Positions 8,920 through 17,271 of a stretch of 64,000 nt of DNA are shown here, in pieces; within the stretch, counting starts at the first letter, position 1; each line of letters starts with the position of its first letter. The notes below the pieces were generated by a model. The model searched no databases. It saw only the letters and a program-made list of their open reading frames with translations, and was not told the DNA's origin. The position numbers were made by a program, and so were the translations under genes. Origin of the DNA: Aquabacter sediminis (GTDB lineage Bacteria; Pseudomonadota; Alphaproteobacteria; Rhizobiales; Xanthobacteraceae). The stretch lies in assembly GCF_028863665.1 (NCBI RefSeq), contig NZ_JARBFX010000011.1, positions 62,001 through 126,000 of the forward strand. Reading direction: 5' to 3'.

Positions 8920-8942
8920 GCACCGGCCCGGGAGATCCGGCC

Positions 8943-10301
8943 GTGGCGCTTCACATCCATCTCGACCCCGTGGGCGGCATCGCCGGCGACATGTTCGTCG
9001 CCGCGCTGCTCGCCGCCCGTCCGGATTTGAAGCCGCGCGTGCTGGCCGACGTGGCCGCCGTCCTGCCGCCGGGGGTGGGGGAAGCGCGGATCGCCGAGGT
9101 GGTGAATGGCGGCATCGCAGCGCTGCATTTCTCCCTGGCGGGTCCTGGCGAGGACCCAGCCCACGGGATGCACCATGCCTCCCACAGCTCCCATTCCCAT
9201 GCTCAGGCCTCGGCGGGCGGTGACGGCATGGGTGAGAGCCACTCTCGCTCTTTCTCTCATTGCCATTCTCACGCCCATTCCCATTCTCACGCCTATGCCC
9301 ATGCCGAGGCTCACCAGCACGCGCACCCGCACGCGTCTCCCCGGCCTCACGCCCCCGCCCCGTCCGGCACCTTCGCGGACATGCGCGCCCGCATCCGCGA
9401 TGCCCGGCTCAATCCCGGCACGGCAGACGCCGCCATCGCCATCCTGACCGTGCTGGCAGAGGCCGAGGCGCGCATGCATCGCATGCCTGTGGAGGCGGTG
9501 CATTTCCATGAGATCGGCGATTGGGATTCTCTCATGGACGTGGTGGCCGCCGGAAGCATTGCCGCAGCCCTCCCCGGCGCCACCTGGAGCCTTTCCCCCC
9601 TGCCCCTGGGCGGCGGGATGGTGAAGACCGCCCATGGCCTGCTCCCCGTGCCCGCGCCGGCCACGCTGGAGATCCTCACCGGCTTCCCCTGGCGGGATGA
9701 CGGGGTCGAGGGCGAGCGGGTGACGCCCACCGGCGCGGCCATCCTGCGCCATCTCATGGGGGACGCACCGGCCGCGCGGCCGGCCCTCGCCAGCCTCAAG
9801 GCGGTCGGCTATGGCGCCGGCACGCGCAGCTTGCCGGGCCTGCCCAACGTGTTGCGGGCGAGCCTGTTCGAGACCTCCAGAGAGGCGGCGCGGCCTGACC
9901 TGCTGGTGGACATCGCCTTCGACATTGACGACATGACCGGCGAGGAAATGGCACACGCCGCCGACCTCTTGCGCGCCACGACCGGGGTGCGCGACCTGCG
10001 CCTCGTGCCGGGCCTCGGCAAGAAGGGCAGGCCGCTCACCACCTTCGCACTGCTGTGCGAGGAAGGCCGGGTCGATGCCATCAGCGAGGCCGTCTTCCTG
10101 CAAACCTCCACTCTCGGCCTGCGCTTCCATCGGGTGGAGCGGCGCGTGCTTGCCCGCACGCACGGCCACGCGGCGGATGGCCGCCCGGTAAAGCATGCCA
10201 CCCGTCCCGACGGGCAGGTCACCGCCAAGGTGGAGGCCGATGCGCTCTCCGGCCTCAGCACCCTCGCCGCGCGGCGGGCGGCCGGACGGAGCGAGCCATG
10301 A
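8943..10301 (+). CDS. larC: LarC nickel-insertion protein (cyclometallase), with His-rich loop
   Basis: About 452-aa LarC (DUF111), which inserts Ni into the pincer nucleotide in a CTP-dependent reaction. It opens with the family N-terminus HLDPVGGIAGDMF. A histidine-rich insert (about residues 74-136; 19 His in 63 residues) follows and probably stores nickel. The catalytic region continues with VEAVHFHEIGDWDSLMDV and the C-terminal CTP-binding part (residues about 320-420). In L. plantarum larC is split by a programmed frameshift; here it is one continuous frame. I prefer the GTG at 8943 (GGAG 8 bases upstream) over an ATG at 8898 inside larA. Its stop overlaps larE by four bases. Confidence 0.9.
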   Translation: MALHIHLDPVGGIAGDMFVAALLAARPDLKPRVLADVAAVLPPGVGEARIAEVVNGGIAALHFSLAGPGEDPAHGMHHASHSSHSHAQASAGGDGMGESHSRSFSHCHSHAHSHSHAYAHAEAHQHAHPHASPRPHAPAPSGTFADMRARIRDARLNPGTADAAIAILTVLAEAEARMHRMPVEAVHFHEIGDWDSLMDVVAAGSIAAALPGATWSLSPLPLGGGMVKTAHGLLPVPAPATLEILTGFPWRDDGVEGERVTPTGAAILRHLMGDAPAARPALASLKAVGYGAGTRSLPGLPNVLRASLFETSREAARPDLLVDIAFDIDDMTGEEMAHAADLLRATTGVRDLRLVPGLGKKGRPLTTFALLCEEGRVDAISEAVFLQTSTLGLRFHRVERRVLARTHGHAADGRPVKHATRPDGQVTAKVEADALSGLSTLAARRAAGRSEP

Positions 10302-11098
10302 CCGCGCCCGACGATCTGCCCCGCCTGCTCGCCCTCCTCGATACCCTGCCACCTTTGGCGGTGGCGGTGAGCGGGGGCGTGGACAGCATGACCCTCGCCA
10401 CGCTGGTCCACCGCCATGCGGCAACGCCGCCGCTGATGGTCCACGCCGTCTCGCCCGCCGTGCCTGGCGAGGCGCGGAGGCTGATCGAAGCCCATGCGGC
10501 GGCCGAGGGCTGGGACCTGCGCCTCCTCAATGCCGGGGAGCAGGACGATCCGCGCTATCGCGCCAATCCGTTCGACCGCTGCTATTTCTGCAAGGCCAAC
10601 CTCTACGGCGCCATCGCCGCTGTCACAGACCGCACCATTGCCTCGGGCACCAATCTCGACGACCTCGGCGAGCACCGTCCGGGCCTCAACGCGGCGCGGG
10701 AGCGGGGCGTCGTCCATCCCTTCGTCACCGCCGGCATTGGCAAGGACGACATCCGCGCATTGGCGCGGCACTTGGGGCTGACCGCCTTTGCCGAGCTTCC
10801 CGCCCAGCCGTGCCTCGCCAGCCGGGTGGAGACGGGCATCGCCATCGACCCGCGCGACCTTGCCTTCATCGATCGCACGGAGGGAGCGGTGCGCGATCTC
10901 CTGGGACGGCACCGGACCGTGCGCGTGCGCCTGCGTCGCGACGGGGTGCATCTGGAATTGCGGCCGGCCCCTTCGCCGGATGAAATGACTGGCCTCCTCG
11001 CGCTCGTTAGGGCCGCTTGCCAGGAGGAGGGCCGCACGTTCGCTGGCATCGACGCCTATCGCGTCGGCAGCGCCTTCGTGCGGAGTGCGGCGGAATGA
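10298..11098 (+). CDS. larE: LarE pyridinium-3,5-bisthiocarboxylate synthase (three-Cys type)
   Basis: 266-aa ATP-dependent sulfur transferase that converts the dicarboxylated pyridinium nucleotide made by LarB to the dithiocarboxylate. The PP-loop SGGVDS is at residues 25-30. Cys95 and Cys98 (CYFC) plus Cys172 (PCLASR) form the three-cysteine set that in some LarE proteins binds a [4Fe-4S] cluster and allows catalytic sulfur delivery. L. plantarum LarE lacks the first two and sacrifices its single Cys176. The ATG overlaps the larC stop and the stop overlaps the larB ATG, so translation is coupled. The open frame upstream of the ATG is larC in another frame. Confidence 0.92.
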   Translation: MTAPDDLPRLLALLDTLPPLAVAVSGGVDSMTLATLVHRHAATPPLMVHAVSPAVPGEARRLIEAHAAAEGWDLRLLNAGEQDDPRYRANPFDRCYFCKANLYGAIAAVTDRTIASGTNLDDLGEHRPGLNAARERGVVHPFVTAGIGKDDIRALARHLGLTAFAELPAQPCLASRVETGIAIDPRDLAFIDRTEGAVRDLLGRHRTVRVRLRRDGVHLELRPAPSPDEMTGLLALVRAACQEEGRTFAGIDAYRVGSAFVRSAAE

Positions 11099-11781
11099 GC
11101 GACAGCCTGAGGCCCGACGCCCGCATGGATTGGGACCGTGACGCCCGGACCGGCTTGCCGGAAGCAGTCTATGCGAAGGGCAAGACCGACGCGCAGCTCG
11201 CGCAGATCCTCGAACAAGCCCGCACACTGGGGCGGCCGGTGCTCCTGACGCGGCTTGCGCCCGAGCAGGTGGAGCGCTTGCCGGACGGCCTGCGCGGTCT
11301 TCTCGACTTCGATCCGATCTCCCGCACCGGCCTGTTCGGCCCCATCCCCGTCTGCAGCGGGGAGCCGGACATTGCCGTCGTGGCCGCCGGGCTGGCCGAC
11401 ATGCCCGTGGTGGGGGAAGCGGTGAGGACCCTCGCTTTCTGTGGCGTCGGCGCGCAAGTGATCGCGGACGTGGGGGTGGCTGGCCTGTGGCGGCTCATGG
11501 AGCGACTGGAGGAGATCCGGCGCGCCCGCATCGTCATCGCGGTGGCGGGCATGGAAGGCGCGCTGTTTTCGGTGCTGGCAGGACTGATCCGAGCGCCAAT
11601 CATCGCCGTACCCACCTCCGTGGGACAAGGTGTGTCGGAAGGAGGCACCGTCGCTTTGCATTCGGCCCTGGCGAGCTGCGCGCCGGGCCTTTTGGTGGTG
11701 AATATCGACAACGGCTTCGGGGCGGCCCAGGCGGCCCTGCGGATGCGGGCCCTGGGATCGGGGGTGGCGCAGGCCACCTGA
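11095..11781 (+). CDS. larB: LarB nicotinic acid adenine dinucleotide carboxylase/hydrolase
   Basis: 228-aa LarB, first enzyme of nickel-pincer cofactor synthesis: it carboxylates NaAD at C5 and hydrolyses the phosphoanhydride. The C-terminal half is a PurE-like fold with VVAAGLADMPVVGEA, IAVAGMEGAL, AVPTSVGQG and the characteristic ASCAPGLLVVNIDNGFGAA, whose Cys195 corresponds to the family's nucleophilic cysteine. The ATG overlaps the larE stop. Last gene of the operon; the next gene begins 87 bp later and is unrelated. The start at MSDSLRPD is set by the overlap. Confidence 0.92.
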   Translation: MSDSLRPDARMDWDRDARTGLPEAVYAKGKTDAQLAQILEQARTLGRPVLLTRLAPEQVERLPDGLRGLLDFDPISRTGLFGPIPVCSGEPDIAVVAAGLADMPVVGEAVRTLAFCGVGAQVIADVGVAGLWRLMERLEEIRRARIVIAVAGMEGALFSVLAGLIRAPIIAVPTSVGQGVSEGGTVALHSALASCAPGLLVVNIDNGFGAAQAALRMRALGSGVAQAT

Positions 11782-11868
11782 CGCGCCTTTGCGTTCACGG
11801 GTGCAAGCCTGAGGCAAGGCATGAAACACATGCTCCGCCCGTTATTCCCCGTGCCGTGAGGCGACCCG

Positions 11869-13344
11869 ATGTTTGGAAAGAATTCTGAGGCCGCTCTCGC
11901 GCTCAAGGCGCTCGACCGCGCCATGGCGGTCATCGAGTTCACGCCTGCAGGCGAGATCCTGGCAGCCAACGAGAATTTCCTGAAAGTGGTGGGCTACACG
12001 CTTCCCGAGGTGAAGGGCCGCCACCACCGCATCTTCGTCACCCCGGCCTATGCCGAAAGCGCTGACTACCGCTCCTTCTGGACCAACCTCGCCCAGGGCC
12101 ATTTCCATGCCGGCGAGTTCAAGCGCATCGCCAAGGGCGGCGCGGAGGTGTGGCTGGAGGCCAGCTACAATCCGGTCATCGACAATTCGGGCCGCGTCCT
12201 CAAGGTGGTGAAGTTCGCCGCCGACATCACCGCCCGCAAGCTGCGCAGCCTGGAGGACGAGTGCCAGCTCGCCGCCATCGGGCGCTCGCAGGCGGTCATC
12301 CATTTCCAGCTCGACGGCACGATCCTGACCGCCAACGAGAACTTCCTGAAGACGCTCGGCTATCGCCTGGACGAGATCAAGGGCCGCCACCATTCCATGT
12401 TCATGGCCAATGAGGAGCGCGGGACGCCGGCCTATGCGGAATTCTGGAAGGGGCTCCAGCGGGGCGAGTTCCAGCAGGGCGAGTTCCGCCGCCTCGGCAA
12501 GGGCGGACGGGACGTGTGGATCCAGGCCACCTATACGCCCATCGTCGACGAGACCGGCAAGCCCTTCAAGGTGGTCAAGTTCGCCACTGACATCACGGAC
12601 GCCGTCCAGCGTCGCATGATGCGGGCCAAGGCGCAGTCGGAGATCGCCAGCGACCTCACCTTGATTTCCGAGGATGTCAGCCGCACCAACATGCAGGCCG
12701 CCTCCGCCTCCGCCGCTACGGAGCAGACCGCCAGCAACGTGCAATCGGTGGCCGCCGGGGCCGAGGAACTGGCCTCCTCCGTGGAGGAGATCCGCCGCCA
12801 GGTGCACCAGTCGAGCGAGCTGGCCAAGATCGCAGAGGTGGAAGGGTCTCGCACCAATTCCATCGTCCTGGGGCTCACCGGCGCGGCGCAGAAGATCGGC
12901 GACGTGGTGGCCCTCATCAATTCCATCGCCGACCAGACCAATCTGCTCGCCCTCAACGCCACCATCGAGGCTGCCCGCGCGGGAGACGCCGGCAAGGGCT
13001 TTTCGGTGGTCGCCTCCGAAGTGAAGACCCTGGCGGGCCAGACCTCCAAGGCCACCAGCGAGATCGCGGCCCAGATCGATGCCGTGCAGAAGGCCAGCGA
13101 GGACGCCGCCAAGGCCCTCTCCTCCATCACCCAGACCATCGCCGACCTGAATGCCGTGGGCGCGGTGATCGCGGCGGCGGTGGAAGAACAAACGGCCGTG
13201 ACGCGCGAAGTCTCCAGCAACATGCATGTGGCTGCCCAGGGGGTTGAGACCGTGCGCCTCAACATGAAGGAAATCGCCGGCGCCACCGGCCGCGTCGAAG
13301 AGGCCACCCGCAAGGTGCGCACCGCATCGGCGGCCATCGCCTGA
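11869..13344 (+). CDS. Soluble PAS-PAS methyl-accepting chemotaxis transducer, copy 1
   Basis: 491-aa cytoplasmic chemoreceptor with no membrane segment or HAMP. Two PAS domains (about residues 15-125 and 140-245) share FTPAGEILAANENFL/FQLDGTILTANENFL and GRHHRIF/GRHHSMF signatures. The MCP signalling domain (about 270-491) contains the hairpin tip [20 protein letters not shown] and the [14 protein letters not shown] block. It would form a coiled coil coupling to CheW/CheA and sense a cytoplasmic cue (redox, flavin, haem or small ligand). No che genes lie nearby. The ATG follows GTGAGGCGACCCG. It is nearly identical in layout and length to the next gene, indicating a recent duplication. Confidence 0.92.
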   Translation: MFGKNSEAALALKALDRAMAVIEFTPAGEILAANENFLKVVGYTLPEVKGRHHRIFVTPAYAESADYRSFWTNLAQGHFHAGEFKRIAKGGAEVWLEASYNPVIDNSGRVLKVVKFAADITARKLRSLEDECQLAAIGRSQAVIHFQLDGTILTANENFLKTLGYRLDEIKGRHHSMFMANEERGTPAYAEFWKGLQRGEFQQGEFRRLGKGGRDVWIQATYTPIVDETGKPFKVVKFATDITDAVQRRMMRAKAQSEIASDLTLISEDVSRTNMQAASASAATEQTASNVQSVAAGAEELASSVEEIRRQVHQSSELAKIAEVEGSRTNSIVLGLTGAAQKIGDVVALINSIADQTNLLALNATIEAARAGDAGKGFSVVASEVKTLAGQTSKATSEIAAQIDAVQKASEDAAKALSSITQTIADLNAVGAVIAAAVEEQTAVTREVSSNMHVAAQGVETVRLNMKEIAGATGRVEEATRKVRTASAAIA

Positions 13345-13527
13345 CCATATTGGTCAGCATCGGGAGGCGAAGACGGGCGGGCTTAAGCCGGCGCGCCCTC
13401 ACCTCTTCCCTCCCATCTCATTCCGGGCATCCCATCCCGCTTTCCCTGCCTACCGGAAGGGATGCAAGCCCAAGGCAAGGCCGGCGCGTCACGCTGGGCC
13501 GGTTTCACCCCTCCCGCGAGGCGCCAC

Positions 13528-15003
13528 ATGTTTGGAAAAAGTTCAGAGGCCGAATTGGCCCTCAAGGCCCTCAACCGGGCCATGGCCGTGATCGAGTTCA
13601 CGGCCGAGGGTGATATTCTTTCGGCCAACGAGAACTTTCTGAAGACCATGGGCTACAGCCTCGGCGAGATCCGGGGCCGGCATCACCGCATCTTCGTGCC
13701 CGCAGGCTTTGCCGAAAGCCCCGCCTATCGGACCTTCTGGGCGACCCTCGCCAAGGGCCAGTTCCAGGCCGGCGAATTCAAGCGCCTCGCCAAGGATGGC
13801 TCGGCCGTCTGGCTCGAAGCCAATTACTACCCGGTGATCGACAGTTCCGGCCGCGTTCTCAAGGTGGTGAAGTTCGCCGCCGACATCACGGAACGCAAGC
13901 TGCGCAGCCTGGAGGACAGGTGCCAGGTGGAGGCCATCAGCCGCTCCCAGGCGGTGATCCATTTCGCGCTCGACGGCACCATCCTCGATGCGAACGATGC
14001 TTTCCTGAAGACGGTGGGATACGGCCTCGACGAGATCAAGGGCCGCCATCATTCCATGTTCGTCGCCCCGGACGAGCGCGGCACGCCGGCCTATGCGGAC
14101 TTCTGGGCCTCCCTCCGGCGGGGCACCTTCCAGCAGGCCGAGTTTCGCCGGATTGGGAAGGGTGGGCGGGAAGTATGGATCCAGGCCACCTATACGCCCA
14201 TCGTGGACGACACCGGCACCCCCTTCAAGGTGGTCAAGTTCGCCACCGACATCACCGAGGCCGTGCAGGGCCGCATGAGGCGCGCCAAGGCCCAGGCCGA
14301 GATCGCCAGCGACCTCACGCTCATTTCCAGCGACGTGGCCAAGACCAACATGCAGGCCACCTCAGCTTCCGCCGCCACGGAACAGGCCGCCAGCAATGTG
14401 CAGTCTGTCGCCGCCGGCGCCGAGGAACTGGCCTCGTCGGTGGAGGAAATCCGCCGGCAGGTGCATCAGTCCAGCGCGCTGGCCAAGCAGGCGGAAGCAG
14501 AGGGCACGCGCACCAACGCCATTGTGTCCGGCCTCACCGGCGCGGCGCAGAAGATCGGCGACGTGGTCGCCCTCATCAATTCCATCGCCGACCAGACCAA
14601 TCTGCTCGCCCTCAACGCCACCATCGAGGCCGCGCGGGCGGGCGATGCCGGAAAGGGCTTTTCGGTTGTGGCCTCCGAGGTGAAGACGCTGGCCGGCCAG
14701 ACCTCCAAGGCCACCAGTGAGATCGCGGCCCAGGTGGAAGCGGTCCAGCGGGCAAGCGAGGATGCCGCGCAGGCCCTGTCCTCCATCACCCAAACCATCG
14801 GCGACCTGAATGCGGTGAGCGCCCAGATCGCGGTGGCAGTGGAGGAACAGACGTCCGTCACCCGCGAGGTCTCCGGCAACATGCATGTGGCCGCCCAGGG
14901 GGTGGAGACAGTGCGCCTCAACATGCAGGAAATCGCCGGGGCCACGGGCCGCATGGAGGACGCCACCCGCAAGGTGCGCGCCGCGACCGCTGCCATCGCC
15001 TGA
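13528..15003 (+). CDS. Soluble PAS-PAS methyl-accepting chemotaxis transducer, copy 2
   Basis: 491-aa paralogue of the preceding gene, same length and domain order: PAS about 15-125, PAS about 140-245, MCP signalling about 270-491 with the same hairpin-tip motif. The signalling domain is almost residue-for-residue the same as copy 1, whereas the PAS domains differ more (for example [10 protein letters not shown] against YAESADYRSF), consistent with divergence in sensed cue. Start placed at [12 protein letters not shown], parallel to copy 1; the frame is open 22 codons further upstream but without homology. The 183-bp gap from copy 1 shows no gene. Confidence 0.92.
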   Translation: MFGKSSEAELALKALNRAMAVIEFTAEGDILSANENFLKTMGYSLGEIRGRHHRIFVPAGFAESPAYRTFWATLAKGQFQAGEFKRLAKDGSAVWLEANYYPVIDSSGRVLKVVKFAADITERKLRSLEDRCQVEAISRSQAVIHFALDGTILDANDAFLKTVGYGLDEIKGRHHSMFVAPDERGTPAYADFWASLRRGTFQQAEFRRIGKGGREVWIQATYTPIVDDTGTPFKVVKFATDITEAVQGRMRRAKAQAEIASDLTLISSDVAKTNMQATSASAATEQAASNVQSVAAGAEELASSVEEIRRQVHQSSALAKQAEAEGTRTNAIVSGLTGAAQKIGDVVALINSIADQTNLLALNATIEAARAGDAGKGFSVVASEVKTLAGQTSKATSEIAAQVEAVQRASEDAAQALSSITQTIGDLNAVSAQIAVAVEEQTSVTREVSGNMHVAAQGVETVRLNMQEIAGATGRMEDATRKVRAATAAIA

Positions 15004-15135
15004 GCTATCGCGAGGCAAGACATCCCCGCCATCCCTTTGGAATGGCTCCATTCTTTGCGCCCAGCCTCGACTTGCCCGCCTCGGCTGCTACCTTGCCGGG
15101 GGATCAGGCGCCAAGGATTTCGGGGAGGGATGGGC

Positions 15136-15522
15136 GTGAAGTTGCCAACCATTGCCGCGCTGGGGCTCATCAGCATGTCGCTCGCGGCCTGCGTGACGGC
15201 GACCCAGGACAAGGAAAACATGCTGGCCGCCGCAGGCTTCCGCATGCGCCTTGCCGATACGCCTGAGAAGGTCGCCTCGCTGAAGCGCATGCCGCCGCAC
15301 AAATTCGTGGTGCAGAACCAGAATGGCCAGCCGGTCTATCTGTACGCCGACCCCTCGGTGTGCGGGTGCCTCTATTATGGCAGCCAGGACAATTTCCAGG
15401 CCTACCAGCAGATGGTGTTCCAGCAGCGGCTGGCGAACCAGCAGGAAATGGCGGCCATGATGAACCAGCAGGCCGCCTTTGCCTTTGATTACGGCCCGTG
15501 GGGCCCGCCCTTCCTCTATTGA
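15136..15522 (+). CDS. Small predicted lipoprotein, unknown function
   Basis: About 128-aa secreted protein with a type II signal peptide: a short charged start, hydrophobic core and lipobox LAAC at about residue 20, so the mature protein is acylated at Cys. The mature part is Gln/Met-rich (FQAYQQMVFQQ, NQQEMAAMMNQQ) and ends in an aromatic GPWGPPFLY tail. A CGC pair (VCGCLYYG) could form a redox or metal site. I favour the GTG at 15136, spaced 7 bases from GAGG, over the ATG at 15130 that sits directly on it. No family recognised. Convergent with the acyl-CoA ligase gene 9 bp away. Confidence 0.7.
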   Translation: MKLPTIAALGLISMSLAACVTATQDKENMLAAAGFRMRLADTPEKVASLKRMPPHKFVVQNQNGQPVYLYADPSVCGCLYYGSQDNFQAYQQMVFQQRLANQQEMAAMMNQQAAFAFDYGPWGPPFLY

Positions 15523-15531
15523 GGCTCGCCC

Positions 15532-17151
15532 TCAGAGCCCTGCCTTGGCCGCAGCGCGGCCGATGCGCAGGCCCGCCGCCTCGCGGTCGAAGGTGTCGGA
15601 CGTGACGCCGGCGGCGCGCAGTTCGTGCTTCTGGATCTTGCCGCTGGAGGTCTTGGGCAGCGCCTCCAGCGTGCGCACATAGCGCGGCACCATATAGTGG
15701 GGCACGCTCTCCGCCAGGAAGCGGATGAGCCCCGCAGGATCAAGGGTTTCCCCCTCCACCGGCGTCACCACCACCAGCACCTCGTCCTCGGAAAACTCGC
15801 TCGGCACCGCCACCGCGGCGCATTCCTTCACCGCCGGATGGGTGCGCACCTCCGCCTCCAGGGCGAAAGAGGAGATGTTCTCGCCGCGCCGGCGGATGAC
15901 ATCCTTCAGGCGGTCCACGAAGAAATAGGTGCCGTCCGCCTCCCGCCGGAAGCCGTCGCCGGTGTGAAACCAGCCGTTGCGCATGGCCTCGGCGGTGGCA
16001 GCGGGATTGTTGTAATAGCCCTTCATCAGCGCCCAGGGGCGGCGGGAATGGATGACCAGTTCCCCCGTCTGCCCGTCCGGCACCTCCAGATCGTGGGCAT
16101 CGACGATCTTCAGCTCAATCCAGGGGCGCGGCGTGCCGGCAATGCCCTTGGCGGTGATGCCCGGCCCGGCATGGAGCGGGCTCGAAATCTCCGTCATGTT
16201 GTAGATGGTCCAGGCCTCCACGCCGAAGCGCTCGGCAAAGGCCGGGCCGTCCTCGCCGAACGGGGTGATGAAGGCGCGGCGCAGCGGATGGTCGCGGTCT
16301 CCCGGCGCGGGCGGCGCCTTCAGGAGGAAGCTCGCCATCACCCCCAGCAGCAGCACATAAGTGGACCCCGTCTCCCGCACCGCAGGCCAGAAATCGGAGG
16401 TGCGGAATTCCCGCATCATGCCGATGGAGAGGCCGCGCGCGAGCTGGGCATAGACATAGAGCGTCGAGCCGCAATGGAAGATGGGGCCGCAGATCAGGCA
16501 GCGGTCATCGGGCGCGACCTCGAAGGCATCCGGCCCCATGGAATAAAGCTGGGTGTAGGAGGACATCACCCCCTTCGGATTCCCGGTGGTGCCCGAGGTG
16601 TACATGATGGCCTGCGTGTCCCACGGCTCCACAGGCGGTTCGGGGGCGGGCGGAAGGGGCGCGGCGGGGTCGTCCTCCAGGAGCTGGACGTCAAGGCCCG
16701 GCAAGGGGGCGGCGGTGCCGTCCACGGTGAGGACCGTCTTCAGCTTGCCAGGGGAGAGGCCCTCCAGGCGCTCCACCAGGGCGGCCTCGGCCACCATGAG
16801 CGGGGCGTCCGCATCGTTGAGGATGTGCTCCAGCGGCTTGCCCCGCGCCGCCGTATTGAGCGGCACATAGACCGCGCCGAGATAATTGATGGCGAACCAG
16901 GTGGCGAGCAGGTCCGGCCCGTTGCCCATGAAACACAGCACGTGCTGGCCGCGCACGACGCCGTGGCGGGCCAGCGTCGCAGCGCGCCGGCGCACCTGCC
17001 GGAGCGTGTCAGCGTAGCTCCAGGTGGAGGTGTCGGCCGGGCCAGGCCAGAACTGCACGAAAGGCGCATCCGGGCGCTCCGCCGCGTGCCGCTCCAGAAG
17101 GTCGCGCAGGACCGCATGCTCTCGTGACAAGGCCGCTTCCCGCTGGCTCAT
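15532..17151 (-). CDS. AMP-forming acyl-CoA synthetase (CaiC/FadD-like)
   Basis: 539-aa acid-CoA ligase of the ANL superfamily. Motifs in order: phosphate loop YTSGTTGNPKGVM (about residue 185), YNMTEISSP (A5), TGDGFRREADGTYFFVDRLKDVIRRRGENIS (split here only for description; A7-A8 region about 400-430) and the catalytic Lys in SSGKIQKHELR. It activates a carboxylic acid to its CoA thioester via an acyl-adenylate. RBS GGAGGAG precedes the ATG; the frame extends 24 codons upstream without homology. It diverges from the crotonase gene, and the shared promoter holds an 18-bp inverted repeat also present at the TetR gene near 30.5 kb. Confidence 0.9.
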   Translation of the reverse strand: MSQREAALSREHAVLRDLLERHAAERPDAPFVQFWPGPADTSTWSYADTLRQVRRRAATLARHGVVRGQHVLCFMGNGPDLLATWFAINYLGAVYVPLNTAARGKPLEHILNDADAPLMVAEAALVERLEGLSPGKLKTVLTVDGTAAPLPGLDVQLLEDDPAAPLPPAPEPPVEPWDTQAIMYTSGTTGNPKGVMSSYTQLYSMGPDAFEVAPDDRCLICGPIFHCGSTLYVYAQLARGLSIGMMREFRTSDFWPAVRETGSTYVLLLGVMASFLLKAPPAPGDRDHPLRRAFITPFGEDGPAFAERFGVEAWTIYNMTEISSPLHAGPGITAKGIAGTPRPWIELKIVDAHDLEVPDGQTGELVIHSRRPWALMKGYYNNPAATAEAMRNGWFHTGDGFRREADGTYFFVDRLKDVIRRRGENISSFALEAEVRTHPAVKECAAVAVPSEFSEDEVLVVVTPVEGETLDPAGLIRFLAESVPHYMVPRYVRTLEALPKTSSGKIQKHELRAAGVTSDTFDREAAGLRIGRAAAKAGL

Positions 17152-17226
17152 GGCGCTCCTCCGTCCTGATCCTGCCGGCGCTTCAGCGCCTTGTGCCGGC
17201 CGTTGCCAAGGCCGCTTCGCCATGCA

Positions 17227-17244
17227 ACATACTCAGTAGTATGT
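17227..17244. promoter_or_regulatory. TetR-type operator (copy 1) between acyl-CoA ligase and crotonase
   Basis: ACATACTCAGTAGTATGT has 7-bp perfect arms around CAGT. On the other strand it reads ACATACTACTGAGTATGT, which matches 17 of 18 bases of the site at 30580-30597 beside a TetR gene. It sits 75 bp upstream of the ligase start and 27 bp upstream of the crotonase start, well placed to repress both. Confidence 0.75.
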
Positions 17245-17271
17245 AAAACACAACAGGTGCGGAGGACGGTC

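Noticed and set aside
9182-9350. Short CAC/CAT tandem repeats resembling a repeat array
   Set aside because: They are codons of the LarC His-rich loop with no repeat unit or spacer pattern, so not CRISPR or a satellite.
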